From: Naasia sp. SYSU D00948
Lineage (GTDB): Bacteria > Actinomycetota > Actinomycetes > Actinomycetales > Microbacteriaceae
DNA: 64,000 nucleotides
Assembly: GCF_017916515.1 (NCBI RefSeq)
Contig: NZ_JAFMTA010000001.1
Location: 3,027,127-3,091,126, forward strand
Direction: 5' to 3'
A model generated the notes under the pieces. It was given only the letters and a program-made list of their open reading frames with translations. It was not told the origin of the DNA and made no database searches. Made by a program: the position numbers and the translations under genes. Below, in pieces: positions 27,336-37,553 of this stretch; position 1 is the first letter of the stretch; each line of letters begins with the position of its first letter.

Positions 27336-27394
27336 TCCTCGACGGTACGCGCCCGGGTCCGGTCGTCCCGGAGGCCCGCCGCGTGTCGTCAGCC

Positions 27395-28258
27395 TCAGCG
27401 GATGATTCCCACTCCGGGCGAGGAGACGTCGTACTCGGTGACCGTGGTCGGCTCCTGAAGCAGCAGCGCGGTGAGGTGCTGGGCCTTCCGCACCGAGTCG
27501 TCCGCGCTCCCCCACACCACCCGCTGACCGCCGGTGAGCACGAGGGAGACGTCGTCCGTGGTCCGCGCCGAGATCGTGTCGACCTGGGCGCGGAGCTCCG
27601 CCGGCAGGGCGACGAGCACCTCGGCGGCGGCGGTGAACGGGACGTCGTCGACGGTCGTGCCCTGCAGGTCGACGACCGGGAACCCCTCGATGCGCGTCGC
27701 GGAGGACTGGAGGGTGACGCCGGCCGAGTCGACGAGGTCGAATCCCCGGGCCGTGGCGAGGAGAGCCACGGGAGTCCGCTCCACGATGCGAACGACGAGC
27801 GTGTCCGGGGGCCTGCTCTCCGTCGTGTAGCTCTCGATGAGCGTGAACTCGCCGAGGGCGGAGCGGATCGCCTCCTCGCTCACCATGGGCAGCGGCTTGC
27901 CGAGCTCGCCGGAGACCGCCTCGACCACCTCGGCGGCATCGACCCGCGAGGCGCCCTGGACCTCGATGGTGCGCAGCGCGAAGAGCGGGGAGAAGGTCCC
28001 GAGCAGGACCAGACCCGCGAGGGCCGCGACCACGGCCAGGCCGACCAGGACGGAGATGCGGCGGCGGCGGGTGTGCCGGGTGAACCGGCGCACCTCGGCG
28101 CGCTCCGCGCGCTTCCGCTCCCGCGAGGCCTGGCGGAGCAGGCGGGACGCCGAGCGGACGTCCCCTGCCTCGGTCGCGCGCGGAGCGCGGGGCGGGGCGG
28201 ACGCGCCGGAGGTCTCGGGACGGGAGGGAGCGGCGTCGAACCCGACGGGCCGCTTCAC
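27395..28258 (-). CDS. ftsQ: cell division protein FtsQ
   Basis: Bitopic divisome protein linking early and late components. The 287 residues have a long basic cytoplasmic N-terminus (about 1-67), one membrane helix (about 69-90, [20 protein letters not shown]), then a POTRA-type domain beginning [11 protein letters not shown] and a beta domain after about 160. GTG 28258 overlaps the murC stop as GTGA. It is followed by 135 bases before ftsZ. Confidence 0.93.
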   Translation of the reverse strand: MKRPVGFDAAPSRPETSGASAPPRAPRATEAGDVRSASRLLRQASRERKRAERAEVRRFTRHTRRRRISVLVGLAVVAALAGLVLLGTFSPLFALRTIEVQGASRVDAAEVVEAVSGELGKPLPMVSEEAIRSALGEFTLIESYTTESRPPDTLVVRIVERTPVALLATARGFDLVDSAGVTLQSSATRIEGFPVVDLQGTTVDDVPFTAAAEVLVALPAELRAQVDTISARTTDDVSLVLTGGQRVVWGSADDSVRKAQHLTALLLQEPTTVTEYDVSSPGVGIIR

Positions 28259-29661
28259 CCGACGTTCGCCTGGGCCGAGAGGGACTCGAGCACCTGCGGG
28301 ATGATCCGGTAGACGTCGCCGCAGCTGAGGGTCATCACGATGTCGCCCTCCCGGGCGATGTCCGCGACGCGGGAGGCGGCCTCGTCCCAGTCCGGGAGGT
28401 ACGCCACCTTGCTCTGGTCCGCGAAGGCCTCCTGGACGAGCGCACCGGTGACCCCGGGAACCGGGTCCTCCCGGGCGCCGTCGACGTCGAGGACGACCGT
28501 GTAGTCGGCGAGCCGCTCGTACGCCTGCGCGAACTGCGGCGCCATCAGCCGCGTGCGGCTGTAGAGGTGCGGCTGGTGGATCGCGATGAGCCGCCCCTCC
28601 CCGACGGCCGTGCGAGCCGCGGCCAGGGCCGCGGCCACCTCGGAGGGGTGGTGGGCGTAGTCGTCGTAGACCCGTACGCCGCGGACGGTGCCCTTCAGCT
28701 CGAACCGCCGCTTCGTGCCGCCGAACTGCCCGAGCGCCTCGGCGACGGCGGCCGGCTCGAAGCCGAGACCGGTGAGGACCGCGAACGCGCCCGCGGCGTT
28801 CACCGCGTTGTGCCGGCCGTGCACCTGGAGCCGGAGGTCGTAGTCCCGCCCCTGCCAGGTGAGGACGGCCTCGGCCGGCCCGTCGGTGCGGATCCGCGAG
28901 ATGCGGACGTCGGCTCCGGCGCTCTCGCCGAAGGAGACGGTCCGGGTGCCCGGCACGAGGGCGGCGACCCGCCGCGCGCCGGGGTCGTCGGCGGAGATGG
29001 CGACGAACTCGGACGCGCCCGAGGCGAACTCAGCGAAGGCGGCGTCGAACGCCTCGGAGCTGCCGTAGTGGTCGAGGTGATCCGCGTCCACGTTGGTGAT
29101 GAGGGCGACCGCAGTGTCGTAGAGCAGGAAGGATCCGTCGGACTCGTCGGCCTCGAGCACGAACAGGTCGCCGGATCCCGCCGCCGAGCTGCGCCCCAGC
29201 GAGGAGATGACTCCCCCGTTGACGTAGCTGGGATCGGCGCCGAGGTGGAGGAGGGCGGTGACGATCATGCCGGTCGAGGTCGTCTTGCCGTGCGCGCCGG
29301 CGACCGAGACGACGCGCTTGCCGCGGGTGAGGAAGGCGAGGGCCTGCGAGCGGTGCAGGACCGGGATCCCGTGCTCGAGCGCGTGCACGTACTCGGGGTT
29401 GTCCTGCCACAGGGCGCTCGTGACGACGAGGGCGTCGGCGTCGCCGACGTTCTCCGCGGCATGGCCGACCGTGATGCGGGCGCCCGCCTCGCGGAGGGCG
29501 GGCAGATAGGGCCCCTCGCTCCGGTCGGACCCGGACACGCGGTGTCCCGCCTTGAGGAACAGGTGGGCGATCCCGCTCATCCCCGAGCCGCCGATGCCGA
29601 CGAAGTGCACGGCCCCCAGCTCGTCGGGGAGAGGCAGCGAGAGGTCAGGCTTGATCGGCAC
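28255..29661 (-). CDS. murC: UDP-N-acetylmuramate--amino acid ligase
   Basis: Adds the first stem amino acid to UDP-MurNAc. The 468-residue protein keeps the Mur ligase hallmarks: [14 protein letters not shown], the ATP loop [22 protein letters not shown], the Asp-Tyr-Ala-His-His-Pro motif in [11 protein letters not shown], and HQPHLYSRT. The first residue in Microbacteriaceae B-type peptidoglycan is often glycine rather than L-alanine; which one this enzyme uses cannot be read here. GTG 29661 is chosen because it precedes the first domain strand; an upstream extension would overlap the gap to murG. Confidence 0.96.
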   Translation of the reverse strand: MPIKPDLSLPLPDELGAVHFVGIGGSGMSGIAHLFLKAGHRVSGSDRSEGPYLPALREAGARITVGHAAENVGDADALVVTSALWQDNPEYVHALEHGIPVLHRSQALAFLTRGKRVVSVAGAHGKTTSTGMIVTALLHLGADPSYVNGGVISSLGRSSAAGSGDLFVLEADESDGSFLLYDTAVALITNVDADHLDHYGSSEAFDAAFAEFASGASEFVAISADDPGARRVAALVPGTRTVSFGESAGADVRISRIRTDGPAEAVLTWQGRDYDLRLQVHGRHNAVNAAGAFAVLTGLGFEPAAVAEALGQFGGTKRRFELKGTVRGVRVYDDYAHHPSEVAAALAAARTAVGEGRLIAIHQPHLYSRTRLMAPQFAQAYERLADYTVVLDVDGAREDPVPGVTGALVQEAFADQSKVAYLPDWDEAASRVADIAREGDIVMTLSCGDVYRIIPQVLESLSAQANVG

Positions 29662-29704
29662 GGTCTCCAGGGTACGTCGTCGGGTGGGGGCGTCCGGGAA
29701 GGGG

Positions 29705-30772
29705 CTACCGCGTTGCGAGGAGCAGGTCCACCATCCGGTCGGCCCCGTCGCGCACACCGGTGCGGGCGGCCGCGGCGGCCATCGCCTGCCGGCGTTCGGG
29801 GTCGCGGAGCAGCGGCAGCACGGTGGACTGGACGAATGCCGGCTGGAACTCCGCGTCGTCGACGAGGATGCCGCCGCCGGCGTCCACGAGGCCCCGCGCG
29901 TTGAAGCGCTGCTCGCCGTTGCCCACCGGGTACGGAACGTAGACGGCCGGGATCCCGAGGGCCGCGAGCTCGCTCACCGTGGCGGCTCCCGCCCGGGAGA
30001 CCGCGAAGTCCGCGGCCGCGAGGGCGAGGTCCATCCGGTCGCAGTACTCCAGCATCCGGTACCCAGGCAGCTTCGGGTCCTCGACCTCGGACCGGCCGCC
30101 CACGATGTGCAGGATGGACCAGCCCGCCTCGAGGATCGCCGGAGCGGCGGCGTGCACGGTGCCGTTGATCCGCCGCGCACCGAGCGAGCCCCCTGTCACG
30201 AGCAGCACCGGACGGTCGGGGTCGAGGCCGAAGAGCTCGAGGGCCTGGGGGCGCGACGCCTGCCGGTCGAGCGTCTCGATCTCGCGGCGCAGCGGCATCC
30301 CGACCACGGTGGCATGCGGCAGGGGCGTGCCGGCGAAGGCGACGCCGACCGCTTCCGTGAGCCGCGCGCCGAGGCGGTTCGCCATCCCGGGCTTCGCGTT
30401 CGCCTCGTGCAGCGCGAGGTCGACGCGGGCGCGGCGCGCGGCGAGGTAGGCGGGAGCGGCCGCGTAGCCGCCGAAGCCGACGACGCCGTCGATGCCGCGC
30501 TCCCGGAGAGTCTCGGCGATGCCGCTCACCGTGCGCGCGAAGGCGGGCCCGAAGGACAGCGCGGCGCGATTCGGCCGACGCGGGAACGGCAGCCGCGGGA
30601 TGGTGATGAGCTCGTAGCCGCGCGCGGGGACCAGGCGCGCCTCGAGGCCCTCGGCCGTGCCGAGCACGGCGACGGAGTCCTCGGGCCGGCGGCGCCGGAT
30701 GGCGTCGGCGACGGCGAGCAGAGGGTTCACGTGACCGGCGGTGCCTCCGCCGGCGAGCAGCCAGGAGGTCAC
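29705..30772 (-). CDS. murG: lipid II-forming GlcNAc transferase
   Basis: Transfers GlcNAc to lipid I at the inner membrane face. The 355-residue GT28 enzyme starts [18 protein letters not shown], with the glycine loop and catalytic His, then [41 protein letters not shown] and [22 protein letters not shown] in the UDP-GlcNAc site. GTG 30772 overlaps the ftsW stop as GTGA. The open frame to 31294 is antisense-like sequence within ftsW. Confidence 0.97.
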   Translation of the reverse strand: MTSWLLAGGGTAGHVNPLLAVADAIRRRRPEDSVAVLGTAEGLEARLVPARGYELITIPRLPFPRRPNRAALSFGPAFARTVSGIAETLRERGIDGVVGFGGYAAAPAYLAARRARVDLALHEANAKPGMANRLGARLTEAVGVAFAGTPLPHATVVGMPLRREIETLDRQASRPQALELFGLDPDRPVLLVTGGSLGARRINGTVHAAAPAILEAGWSILHIVGGRSEVEDPKLPGYRMLEYCDRMDLALAAADFAVSRAGAATVSELAALGIPAVYVPYPVGNGEQRFNARGLVDAGGGILVDDAEFQPAFVQSTVLPLLRDPERRQAMAAAAARTGVRDGADRMVDLLLATR

Positions 30773-32022
30773 GCGACCACGTTCCGTCCGGGACGGCGCG
30801 AGGGCCGGACGGGCGGCGGCGCGTCGTCGAGCGACGGCGACGTGGACGCGCGCGCGACCGACAGCACGACGCCGATCGCGACCAGTGTCGTGATGAGCGA
30901 GGAGCCGCCGGACGAGATGAGCGGGAGCGGGACCCCGAGGACCGGCAGGACGCCGAGGATCACGGCGATGTTCACGAAGGCCTGGACGAGCACCCACACC
31001 ATGATGGCGCTCGTCACGGTTCGCGAGAACCGGTCGGGGGCCGTGTTGAGGATCCGGATGAACGCGAAGCCGAGCACGACGAACAGCAGGAGCACGACGA
31101 CGGCGCCGAGGAGGCCGAGCTCCTCGCCGATGACGGCGAAGATGAAGTCGTTGTCCGCCTCCGGCAGCCAGGACCACTTCGCCTTCGAGTTGCCGAGCCC
31201 GACGCCGAACACGCCCCCGGCGGCGAGGGCCCACGTGCCGTGCTTGATCTGCCAGCAGGTGTCGAGGTAGTCGGTCTCGCATCCGCTCAGCCACGCGTTG
31301 ATGCGGTCCACGCGCGACGCGCTCATGCGCGACACGAGGATCCCCGCCACCGCGGCGACGGCGCCGGCGAGTGCCAGGTAGCGCAGCCGCACGCCGGCGA
31401 AGAACAGGGCGCCGAAGACGATGGACGCCATCACGATGACGGTCCCGAGGTCGCGGCCGACCAGGACGAGCCCGATCAGCACCGTCGCGACCGGCACGAC
31501 GAGCCCGAACAGGCGCTTGCCGTCGTCGAGCAGGTGGTGGCGCGTGGACACCACCTGGCCCAGCCAGAGGACGAGCGCGAGCTTGGCGAGCTCCGACGGC
31601 TGGATGTTGACGAAGCCGAGGTCGAGCCAGTTGCGGTTGCCGCCGTACCCGTAGCCGAGCGGAGTGAAGACGAGCAGCTGCAGCACCACGGCGGCGAAGA
31701 GCACCGGCACCGTGATCCGCTGCCAGAAGCGCAGCGGGGCGCGCGACAGGATCAGCATGACCGGCAGTCCGATCACCGCCCAGCCGCCCTGCGTGAGGAA
31801 GGCGGAGAAGGGGTTCCGGTCGTCGACGAACGACTCGATCGAGGACGACGAGAGCACCATCACGAGGCCGAAGGCGACGAGGAACACCGTGGTCCCGAGC
31901 AGAAGGAAGTAGCTGCCGGACTCGGCCGAGAACGCCCGGCCGAGCCGGATCCGGGCGGCCATGCCGGCGGACGGGCTCCCCGGTGCGGCGGGCTCAGCCG
32001 GCGGGAGGGTGGTCCTCGTCAT
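30769..32022 (-). CDS. ftsW: SEDS family peptidoglycan polymerase FtsW
   Basis: Lipid II polymerase of the divisome, working with FtsI. The 417-residue protein has about ten membrane helices, the conserved NWLDLGFVNIQPSELAKLA segment, GRDLGT, SKAKWSWLPEADNDFIFAVIGEELG in the large loop, and GVPLPLISSGGSS in the last region. An extracytoplasmic loop with two cysteines (SGCETDYLDTCW) is typical of actinobacterial FtsW. The first 29 bases overlap the end of murD. Confidence 0.97.
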   Translation of the reverse strand: MTRTTLPPAEPAAPGSPSAGMAARIRLGRAFSAESGSYFLLLGTTVFLVAFGLVMVLSSSSIESFVDDRNPFSAFLTQGGWAVIGLPVMLILSRAPLRFWQRITVPVLFAAVVLQLLVFTPLGYGYGGNRNWLDLGFVNIQPSELAKLALVLWLGQVVSTRHHLLDDGKRLFGLVVPVATVLIGLVLVGRDLGTVIVMASIVFGALFFAGVRLRYLALAGAVAAVAGILVSRMSASRVDRINAWLSGCETDYLDTCWQIKHGTWALAAGGVFGVGLGNSKAKWSWLPEADNDFIFAVIGEELGLLGAVVVLLLFVVLGFAFIRILNTAPDRFSRTVTSAIMVWVLVQAFVNIAVILGVLPVLGVPLPLISSGGSSLITTLVAIGVVLSVARASTSPSLDDAPPPVRPSRRPGRNVVA

Positions 32023-33508
32023 CGTCGCCGCCTCCCAGCAGGTCTCGGACCGCCGCCGCGAACGAGCGGCCGCGGTGGGCGTAGTCGTCGAACTGGTCCA
32101 TCGACGCCGCAGCCGGGGCCAGGAGCACCACGTCGCCGGGGTGGGCGGCCGCGGCGGCGAGGCGCGCGGCCACCGTCATGACCTCTTCAGTCTTCCGCTC
32201 CTCGACGGGGTGGACGGGCACCCCCGGGGCGTGTCGCGCGAACGCGTCGAGGACGGGGGCGCGGTCGGCGCCGATGACGATGGCGGCGCGCAGCCGGTCC
32301 ACGCGGCGCTCGATGAGCCCGCCGATGTCGACGCCCTTCAGCAGGCCGCCGACGATCCAGACCACCGAGGGGAAGGCGCCGAGGGAGGCGTCGGCGGCAT
32401 GCGGGTTGGTCGCCTTGGAGTCGTCGACCCAGCGGACGCCGTCCGCCTCGGCCACGACCTCGATCCGATGCGGGTCGAGCCGGAAGGACCGGAGGGCGTC
32501 GCGGATGACGGCGGGCGGAACGTCGAGGGAGCGGGCGAGCGCCGCGGCGGCCAGGACGTTCGCGACGACGTGCGGTGCGGACAGGCCCGCCGCGTGGAGC
32601 TCCTCGACGGTCGTGAGCTCGAGCGCGCTCGTGCGGCGCTCCTCGAGGAACGCGCGGTCGCAGAGGATGCCGTCGACGATCCCGAGGTCGCTCGGGCCGG
32701 GGACGCCGAGGCCGAAGCCGATGGCCCGGGCGCCCTCGACGACGTCGGCCTCGCGCACGAGCTCCTCGGTCACCGGGTCGTCGAGGTTGTAGACGCAGGC
32801 GACCTTGGTGCGCTCGTAGACGCGCCCCTTCGCGGTCCGGTACGCGGCGGCTGAGCCGTGCCAGTCGAGGTGGTCGTCCGCGATGTTGAGGCACGCGCTC
32901 GCCCACGGCGACACGAGCTCCATCCAGTGCAGCTGGTAGCTGGAGAGCTCCACCACCAGCACGTCGAACCCGGTGGGGTCGCGGACGGCGTCGAGGACAG
33001 GCGTGCCGATGTTCCCGCAGGCCATCGCACGCCGCCCGTCGGCCTGGAGCATGGCGGTGACGAGGCGGGTCGTGGTCGTCTTGCCGTTCGTCCCGGTGAT
33101 CGTCACCCACTCGGCCGGGGTGCCGGTCTTGTCCCGGACCCGCCAGGCGAGGTCGATGTCGCCCCAGATCGGGATGCCGGACTGCGCGGCCGCGGCGAGC
33201 AGCGGGTGATCCGGGTGGTACCCCGGAGACACCACGACGAAGTCGGGCGCGAACTCGGCGAGGGCCCGGGTCTGGGCGGCCGGGTCGCCGCCCTCGACGA
33301 GGCGGCCGCCGAGGACGTCCAGCAGCTCCGCCTTGTCGGCCGGGGCCCGGTCGGCGACCACCAGCACCGAGACGCCGAGCTCGATCAGGGTGTCCGCTGC
33401 CGCGAAGCCGGTGACCCCGAGCCCGAGCACGAGTGCCTTGCGGCCCCGCCAGTCGGCGTGCCAGCTCGTGAGACCGTCGAGCCCCTTCCCCGTGATCGCG
33501 TCCGTCAT
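31994..33508 (-). CDS. murD: UDP-N-acetylmuramoyl-amino acid--D-glutamate ligase
   Basis: Adds D-glutamate as the second stem residue. The 504-residue protein has [13 protein letters not shown], the ATP loop [24 protein letters not shown] with the Mg-binding His, [12 protein letters not shown], and [13 protein letters not shown]. All catalytic motifs are intact, which makes the losses in MurE stand out. ATG 33508 overlaps the mraY stop (ATGA). The frame is open upstream through mraY but that part is a shadow. Confidence 0.97.
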   Translation of the reverse strand: MTDAITGKGLDGLTSWHADWRGRKALVLGLGVTGFAAADTLIELGVSVLVVADRAPADKAELLDVLGGRLVEGGDPAAQTRALAEFAPDFVVVSPGYHPDHPLLAAAAQSGIPIWGDIDLAWRVRDKTGTPAEWVTITGTNGKTTTTRLVTAMLQADGRRAMACGNIGTPVLDAVRDPTGFDVLVVELSSYQLHWMELVSPWASACLNIADDHLDWHGSAAAYRTAKGRVYERTKVACVYNLDDPVTEELVREADVVEGARAIGFGLGVPGPSDLGIVDGILCDRAFLEERRTSALELTTVEELHAAGLSAPHVVANVLAAAALARSLDVPPAVIRDALRSFRLDPHRIEVVAEADGVRWVDDSKATNPHAADASLGAFPSVVWIVGGLLKGVDIGGLIERRVDRLRAAIVIGADRAPVLDAFARHAPGVPVHPVEERKTEEVMTVAARLAAAAAHPGDVVLLAPAAASMDQFDDYAHRGRSFAAAVRDLLGGGDDDEDHPPAG

Positions 33509-34602
33509 CGGGACAGCCACTCGAGGTAGAAGGCGCCGACCCCGGCCGCCACGAGGAGCCCGCCGATGATCCAGAACCGGACCACCACGGTGACCTCCGC
33601 CCACCCCTTCAGCTCGAAGTGGTGGTGCAGCGGGCTCATGAGGAAGATCCGCTTGCCATGCGTGATCTTGAAGTAGGCGCGCTGCAGGATCACCGAGCCG
33701 GCCACGATGACGAACAGGCCGCCGATGAGGACCAGCAGCAGCTCGGTGCGGCTGAGCACGCCGAGCGCCGCGAGGGCGCCGCCGATCGCGAGCGAGCCGG
33801 TGTCTCCGAGGAAGATCTGCGCCGGCGAGGTGTTGTACCAGAGGAACCCGACGAGGGCGCCGACGATCGCCGTGGCGACGATGGCGAGGTCCAGCGGATC
33901 GCGCACGTAGTACGCCTTGTACGCCACGTCGGGATCGAGGCCCACGGCGAACGCGTACTGGTTGTTCTGCCAGAACCCGATGATGATGTACGCCCCGATC
34001 GCGAAGATCGAGGACCCGGTGGCGAGACCGTCCAGCCCGTCCGCGACGTTCACGCCGTTCGAGGTGCTCGCGACGATGAGCGAGACCCAGACGACGTAGA
34101 CGATGATCCCGCCGATCGCGCCGAACAGGAGCACGAAGTCGAATCGGGTGTCGCGGAACAGCGACACCGCGGTGGTCGCGGGCGTCAGGCCGTGGTTGTT
34201 CGGGAACTGGAGGGCGAGCAGCGCGAACGCCACCGAGACGATGACCTGGCCGAGGATCTTCGCCCAGCCGCCGAGACCGAGGCTGCGCTGGTTCCGGGTC
34301 TTGAGGTAGTCGTCCAGGAAGCCGACCGCGCCGAGCCCCACGAACATGAACAGCACCAGCAGGGCGCTGATCTGGATCGGCTCGCCGGCGGAGAGGATCC
34401 CGACGAAGTAGCCGATCAGGGTCGCCGCGATGACGACGAGACCGCCCATGGTCGGGGTGCCGCGCTTCGCATGGTGGGTGACGGGACCGTCGTCCCGGAT
34501 GAACTGTCCCCACTGCAGGCGCCGGAAGAGCCGGATGAAGAGAGGGGTCAGGAACAGCGAGAAGGCGAGGGAGACCGCCCCCGCAGTCAGAAGCGCCTGC
34601 AC
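33505..34602 (-). CDS. mraY: phospho-MurNAc-pentapeptide transferase
   Basis: Links phospho-MurNAc-pentapeptide to undecaprenyl phosphate to make lipid I. The protein of about 365 residues has ten hydrophobic helices and motifs [16 protein letters not shown] with the metal-binding Asp pair, [32 protein letters not shown], and [13 protein letters not shown] near the end. GTG 34602 overlaps the murF end by 16 bases; the start could be slightly different, as the ribosome site is weak. Confidence 0.97.
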   Translation of the reverse strand: MQALLTAGAVSLAFSLFLTPLFIRLFRRLQWGQFIRDDGPVTHHAKRGTPTMGGLVVIAATLIGYFVGILSAGEPIQISALLVLFMFVGLGAVGFLDDYLKTRNQRSLGLGGWAKILGQVIVSVAFALLALQFPNNHGLTPATTAVSLFRDTRFDFVLLFGAIGGIIVYVVWVSLIVASTSNGVNVADGLDGLATGSSIFAIGAYIIIGFWQNNQYAFAVGLDPDVAYKAYYVRDPLDLAIVATAIVGALVGFLWYNTSPAQIFLGDTGSLAIGGALAALGVLSRTELLLVLIGGLFVIVAGSVILQRAYFKITHGKRIFLMSPLHHHFELKGWAEVTVVVRFWIIGGLLVAAGVGAFYLEWLSR

Positions 34603-35999
34603 GAGACCAATTCTCCCAGCCGGTCGCCCAGGAACCGGAGCCGCGCCGAGTTCGACGACTTCACGAGCACCGTGTCCCCCGGTCGGAGCAGTCCGGCGAC
34701 GAGCTCCTCGGCGCCGTCGAGGTCGTCCACGTAGACGCTCTCGCCGTCCCACGAGCCCTCAAGACCCGCCGCGAGGTGGATGCGGCGGGCGCCCGGGCCC
34801 ACGACGACGAGCTGACCGATGTTGAGCCGGACGGCCAGGCGCCCGATCCGGTCGTGCTCCTCGTCCGCGAACTCCCCCAGCTCGCTCATCTGCCCGAGGA
34901 CGGCGACCGTGCGCCCCGGGGCGATCTGGGCGAGCGTCTTGAGGGCGGCGGCCATCGAGTCGGGGCTCGCGTTGTAGGCGTCGTTGATGACCGTCACGTC
35001 CTGACCGGGCAGGACCTCCATGCGCCACCGCTCGGCGCGCGTGACGCTCTCGAGTCCCGCGACGATGTCCCCGGCCGGGACGCCGAGCGCGGAGCTCGCG
35101 GCCGCCGCGGCCAGCGCGTTCATCACGTGGTGCTCGCCGATGACCGCGAACCGCACGGGCTGCGGCTCCTCCCCCGGGAGATGGAGCGTGAAGCTCGTGC
35201 CGGTCGCCTCGACCCGCACGTCCGCCGCTCGCACGTCGCCGCCGGCGAGGCCGAACCAGAGCACCCGCGCCCGGGTGAGCTCGGCCATCCCCGCCACGCG
35301 AAAGTCGTCCGCGTTGAGGACGGCGACGTCCTCGGGCAGGAGGTCGCGCACCATCTCCGACTTCGCCTCGACGGTGCGCTCGATCCCGCCGAACTCGCCG
35401 GCGTGCGCGAGGCCGACCTTGAGCACGATCCCCACGTCCGGATGCGCCATGCGCACGAGCCGGGCGATCTCCCCGTGCCCGCTCGCGCCCATCTCGGCGA
35501 CGAGGAACTCCGTGGTCTCGGTGACCCGCAGCATGGTGTGCGGCCCGCCGACCGCGTTGTTGAAGGACTCGCGAGCGGCGACCGTCTCGCCGCGCCGTCC
35601 GAGGATGGCGGCGAGGAGGTTCTTCGTCGTCGTCTTCCCGTTCGATCCGGTCACCGCGACGATCTTGAGCCGGCCGCGGGCCTTCACCCGGCGCACGACC
35701 TCCGTCGCCAGCGCGCCGAGGGCGACCACGGAGTCCTCGACGAGGATCTGCGGCACCGGCAGATCGAGGATCCGCTCGACGATCAGCAGGGCGGCACCCC
35801 GCTCCACGGCGGAGGGCGCGAACAGGTGGCCGTCGGTCGCGTCCCCCGGCTTCGCGACGAAGATGCCGCCGGGCACGATCTCGCGGGAGTCCGTCTCGAC
35901 GGCTCCGCTCACGATCGTCTCGCCGGAGGCGCCGGGCGCGCCCGCGTGCAGCTGTCCCGAGACCGCGGAGGCGATCTCGGCGAGCGAGAGCGCGATCAC
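34587..35999 (-). CDS. murF: UDP-MurNAc-tripeptide--D-alanyl-D-alanine ligase
   Basis: Adds D-Ala-D-Ala to the stem tripeptide. The 470 residues have the ATP loop [65 protein letters not shown] and [11 protein letters not shown], all normal for the family. GTG 35999 overlaps the murE stop by four bases. The enzyme must accept whatever third residue MurE inserts. Confidence 0.96.
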   Translation of the reverse strand: MIALSLAEIASAVSGQLHAGAPGASGETIVSGAVETDSREIVPGGIFVAKPGDATDGHLFAPSAVERGAALLIVERILDLPVPQILVEDSVVALGALATEVVRRVKARGRLKIVAVTGSNGKTTTKNLLAAILGRRGETVAARESFNNAVGGPHTMLRVTETTEFLVAEMGASGHGEIARLVRMAHPDVGIVLKVGLAHAGEFGGIERTVEAKSEMVRDLLPEDVAVLNADDFRVAGMAELTRARVLWFGLAGGDVRAADVRVEATGTSFTLHLPGEEPQPVRFAVIGEHHVMNALAAAAASSALGVPAGDIVAGLESVTRAERWRMEVLPGQDVTVINDAYNASPDSMAAALKTLAQIAPGRTVAVLGQMSELGEFADEEHDRIGRLAVRLNIGQLVVVGPGARRIHLAAGLEGSWDGESVYVDDLDGAEELVAGLLRPGDTVLVKSSNSARLRFLGDRLGELVSCRRF

Positions 36000-37474
36000 G
36001 AGGCGACGCTCCAGCCGGCTTCCTGGAGGGCGAGCCGGGCGTCGTCCCGGGCGGTGTAGGCGTGTTTCACGTCGGAGGTCTCCTGGTGGTGCTGGTGTTC
36101 GGGCCCCGCGCGGAGCACGGAGTCGCCGGGTTCGGCGAGGGAGATCGCGAGCCGCAGCGCCTGCCGCGGGTCCGGGATCTCGTGCAGCAGGACGGTGCCC
36201 GCTGCTCCTCGGGCCGCCTCTTCGGCGGCGGAAGGCCGGGGGAAACCCGGCGGGAAGTCGGTGAGGACGACGACGTCGGCCTCCTCGGCGGCGGCTTCGG
36301 CGAGGGCGGCCGGATCGGGGGCCTCCGCCAGGGGGACGACCGCGAGAAGCCGCCCCGGGGTGGCCGCGCGCAGGGCCCGGAGGGTGGTGCGCAGCGCCCC
36401 TGCGCTGGCCGCGGCGTCGAGGTAGACGGCCGGCGACCCCTCCCCTGACACGCGCTCGGCTCGTCCCGGGACCGTGACCGGGATCCCGCCGTCCTGCTGG
36501 ATCGCGTGCCCGATGGCCTCGAGCTCGAAGCCCGACTCCACGAGCATCACGATCGCGAGGGCGGCGTTCGTCGCCATGAAGCGGCCGACGAGCGGCACCC
36601 GGGCGGAGATGGACGTGCCCCCGGGGCCCACCAGGGTGAAGTCGCTGCCGAGCTGATCCTCGGCGTCCACCGTGACGGTCCAGTCGGCGACACCGGGGGT
36701 GGTGGCGACGCTGGCGACCGGGATGCGCGACTCGTCGGCCACCCGCCTGCCCCAGTCGCCGTCCACGTCCACGACCCCGCGCCGGGCGCGATCCGGGTCG
36801 AAGAGGTTCTGCTTGGCCGCGAGGTAGGCCTCCATGTCGGGGTAGTCCGAGAGCTGGTCGGCGGCGAGGTTCGTGAAGCCCACCACGTCGAACTCGAGCC
36901 CGGCGACCCGTCCGTCCGTGAGCGCCTGCGCCGACACCTCGATGGCCGCCGCCCGCACTCCGTTCTCCCGCATCCGCGCGAGGAGGGCGTGCAGCTGCGC
37001 GGCGTCCGGCTCGCCCTGACCCGCGGGCGATGCGTCGTCGCCGGCCCTGTGCTCCGCGGTGGAGCTGAACCCCGTGGGGACGCCGAGCTGGCCGAGGAGC
37101 GCGTCCAGGAGGTGCACGACGCTCGTCTTGCCGGTCGTCCCGGTGACGGCGAACAGCAGGGGCGGATGCTCGGTGGTCCGGTACACCCAGGCGGCGACGT
37201 CGCCGACGGCCTCCCGAGGCGCCGCGGTGACGAGCACAGGCAGGTCGTCGCCGGCCCGCTCCGCTCCCGCCGGATCCGTCAGGAGCGCGACCGCGCCGCG
37301 CTCTCGCAGCTCGGCGGTCGACACAGCGGCGCGGGGCCCGGCCACGTCGACGAAGAGGTCGCCCGCCTCGATGTCGCCCGGATCCGCGGCGACCCCGGTG
37401 ACCTCGACGTCGTCGAACGCCCCGCGGGTCTCGAGCGCGAAGTCCTCGGCGAGCCGTGCCAGCGAGCGCGGCAC
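35996..37474 (-). CDS. murE: divergent MurE-type ligase (third stem residue)
   Basis: Position between ftsI and murF, and the ATP loop TGTTGKTS (111-118), the carbamylated-lysine segment KQNLF (221-225) and VPGRAERV identify a MurE-type ligase, normally adding the third stem residue. Several hallmark sites differ: the SSHAL motif reads SAQAL, the DHLDYH metal-binding His motif reads DQLSDYP (207-212), DYAHTPD reads DAAASAG (about 353-359), the meso-diaminopimelate motif DNPR is absent (TDFPPGFPR, 405-413), and GKGHE reads GPEHQ (457-461). The other Mur ligases here are intact. The start is uncertain: GTG 37474 is taken, but homologous-looking RPEHPVPR residues and a GAAGGGA site suggest a CTG start at 37504. 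Confidence 0.8.
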   Translation of the reverse strand: MPRSLARLAEDFALETRGAFDDVEVTGVAADPGDIEAGDLFVDVAGPRAAVSTAELRERGAVALLTDPAGAERAGDDLPVLVTAAPREAVGDVAAWVYRTTEHPPLLFAVTGTTGKTSVVHLLDALLGQLGVPTGFSSTAEHRAGDDASPAGQGEPDAAQLHALLARMRENGVRAAAIEVSAQALTDGRVAGLEFDVVGFTNLAADQLSDYPDMEAYLAAKQNLFDPDRARRGVVDVDGDWGRRVADESRIPVASVATTPGVADWTVTVDAEDQLGSDFTLVGPGGTSISARVPLVGRFMATNAALAIVMLVESGFELEAIGHAIQQDGGIPVTVPGRAERVSGEGSPAVYLDAAASAGALRTTLRALRAATPGRLLAVVPLAEAPDPAALAEAAAEEADVVVLTDFPPGFPRPSAAEEAARGAAGTVLLHEIPDPRQALRLAISLAEPGDSVLRAGPEHQHHQETSDVKHAYTARDDARLALQEAGWSVAS

Positions 37475-37553
37475 GGGATGCTCAGGGCGGAGCGACGAGG
37501 ACAGGTTGCGGTCCCTTCGTTCTGTGCGCCCCGCAGGGCCCCCGCAGTGCGGG

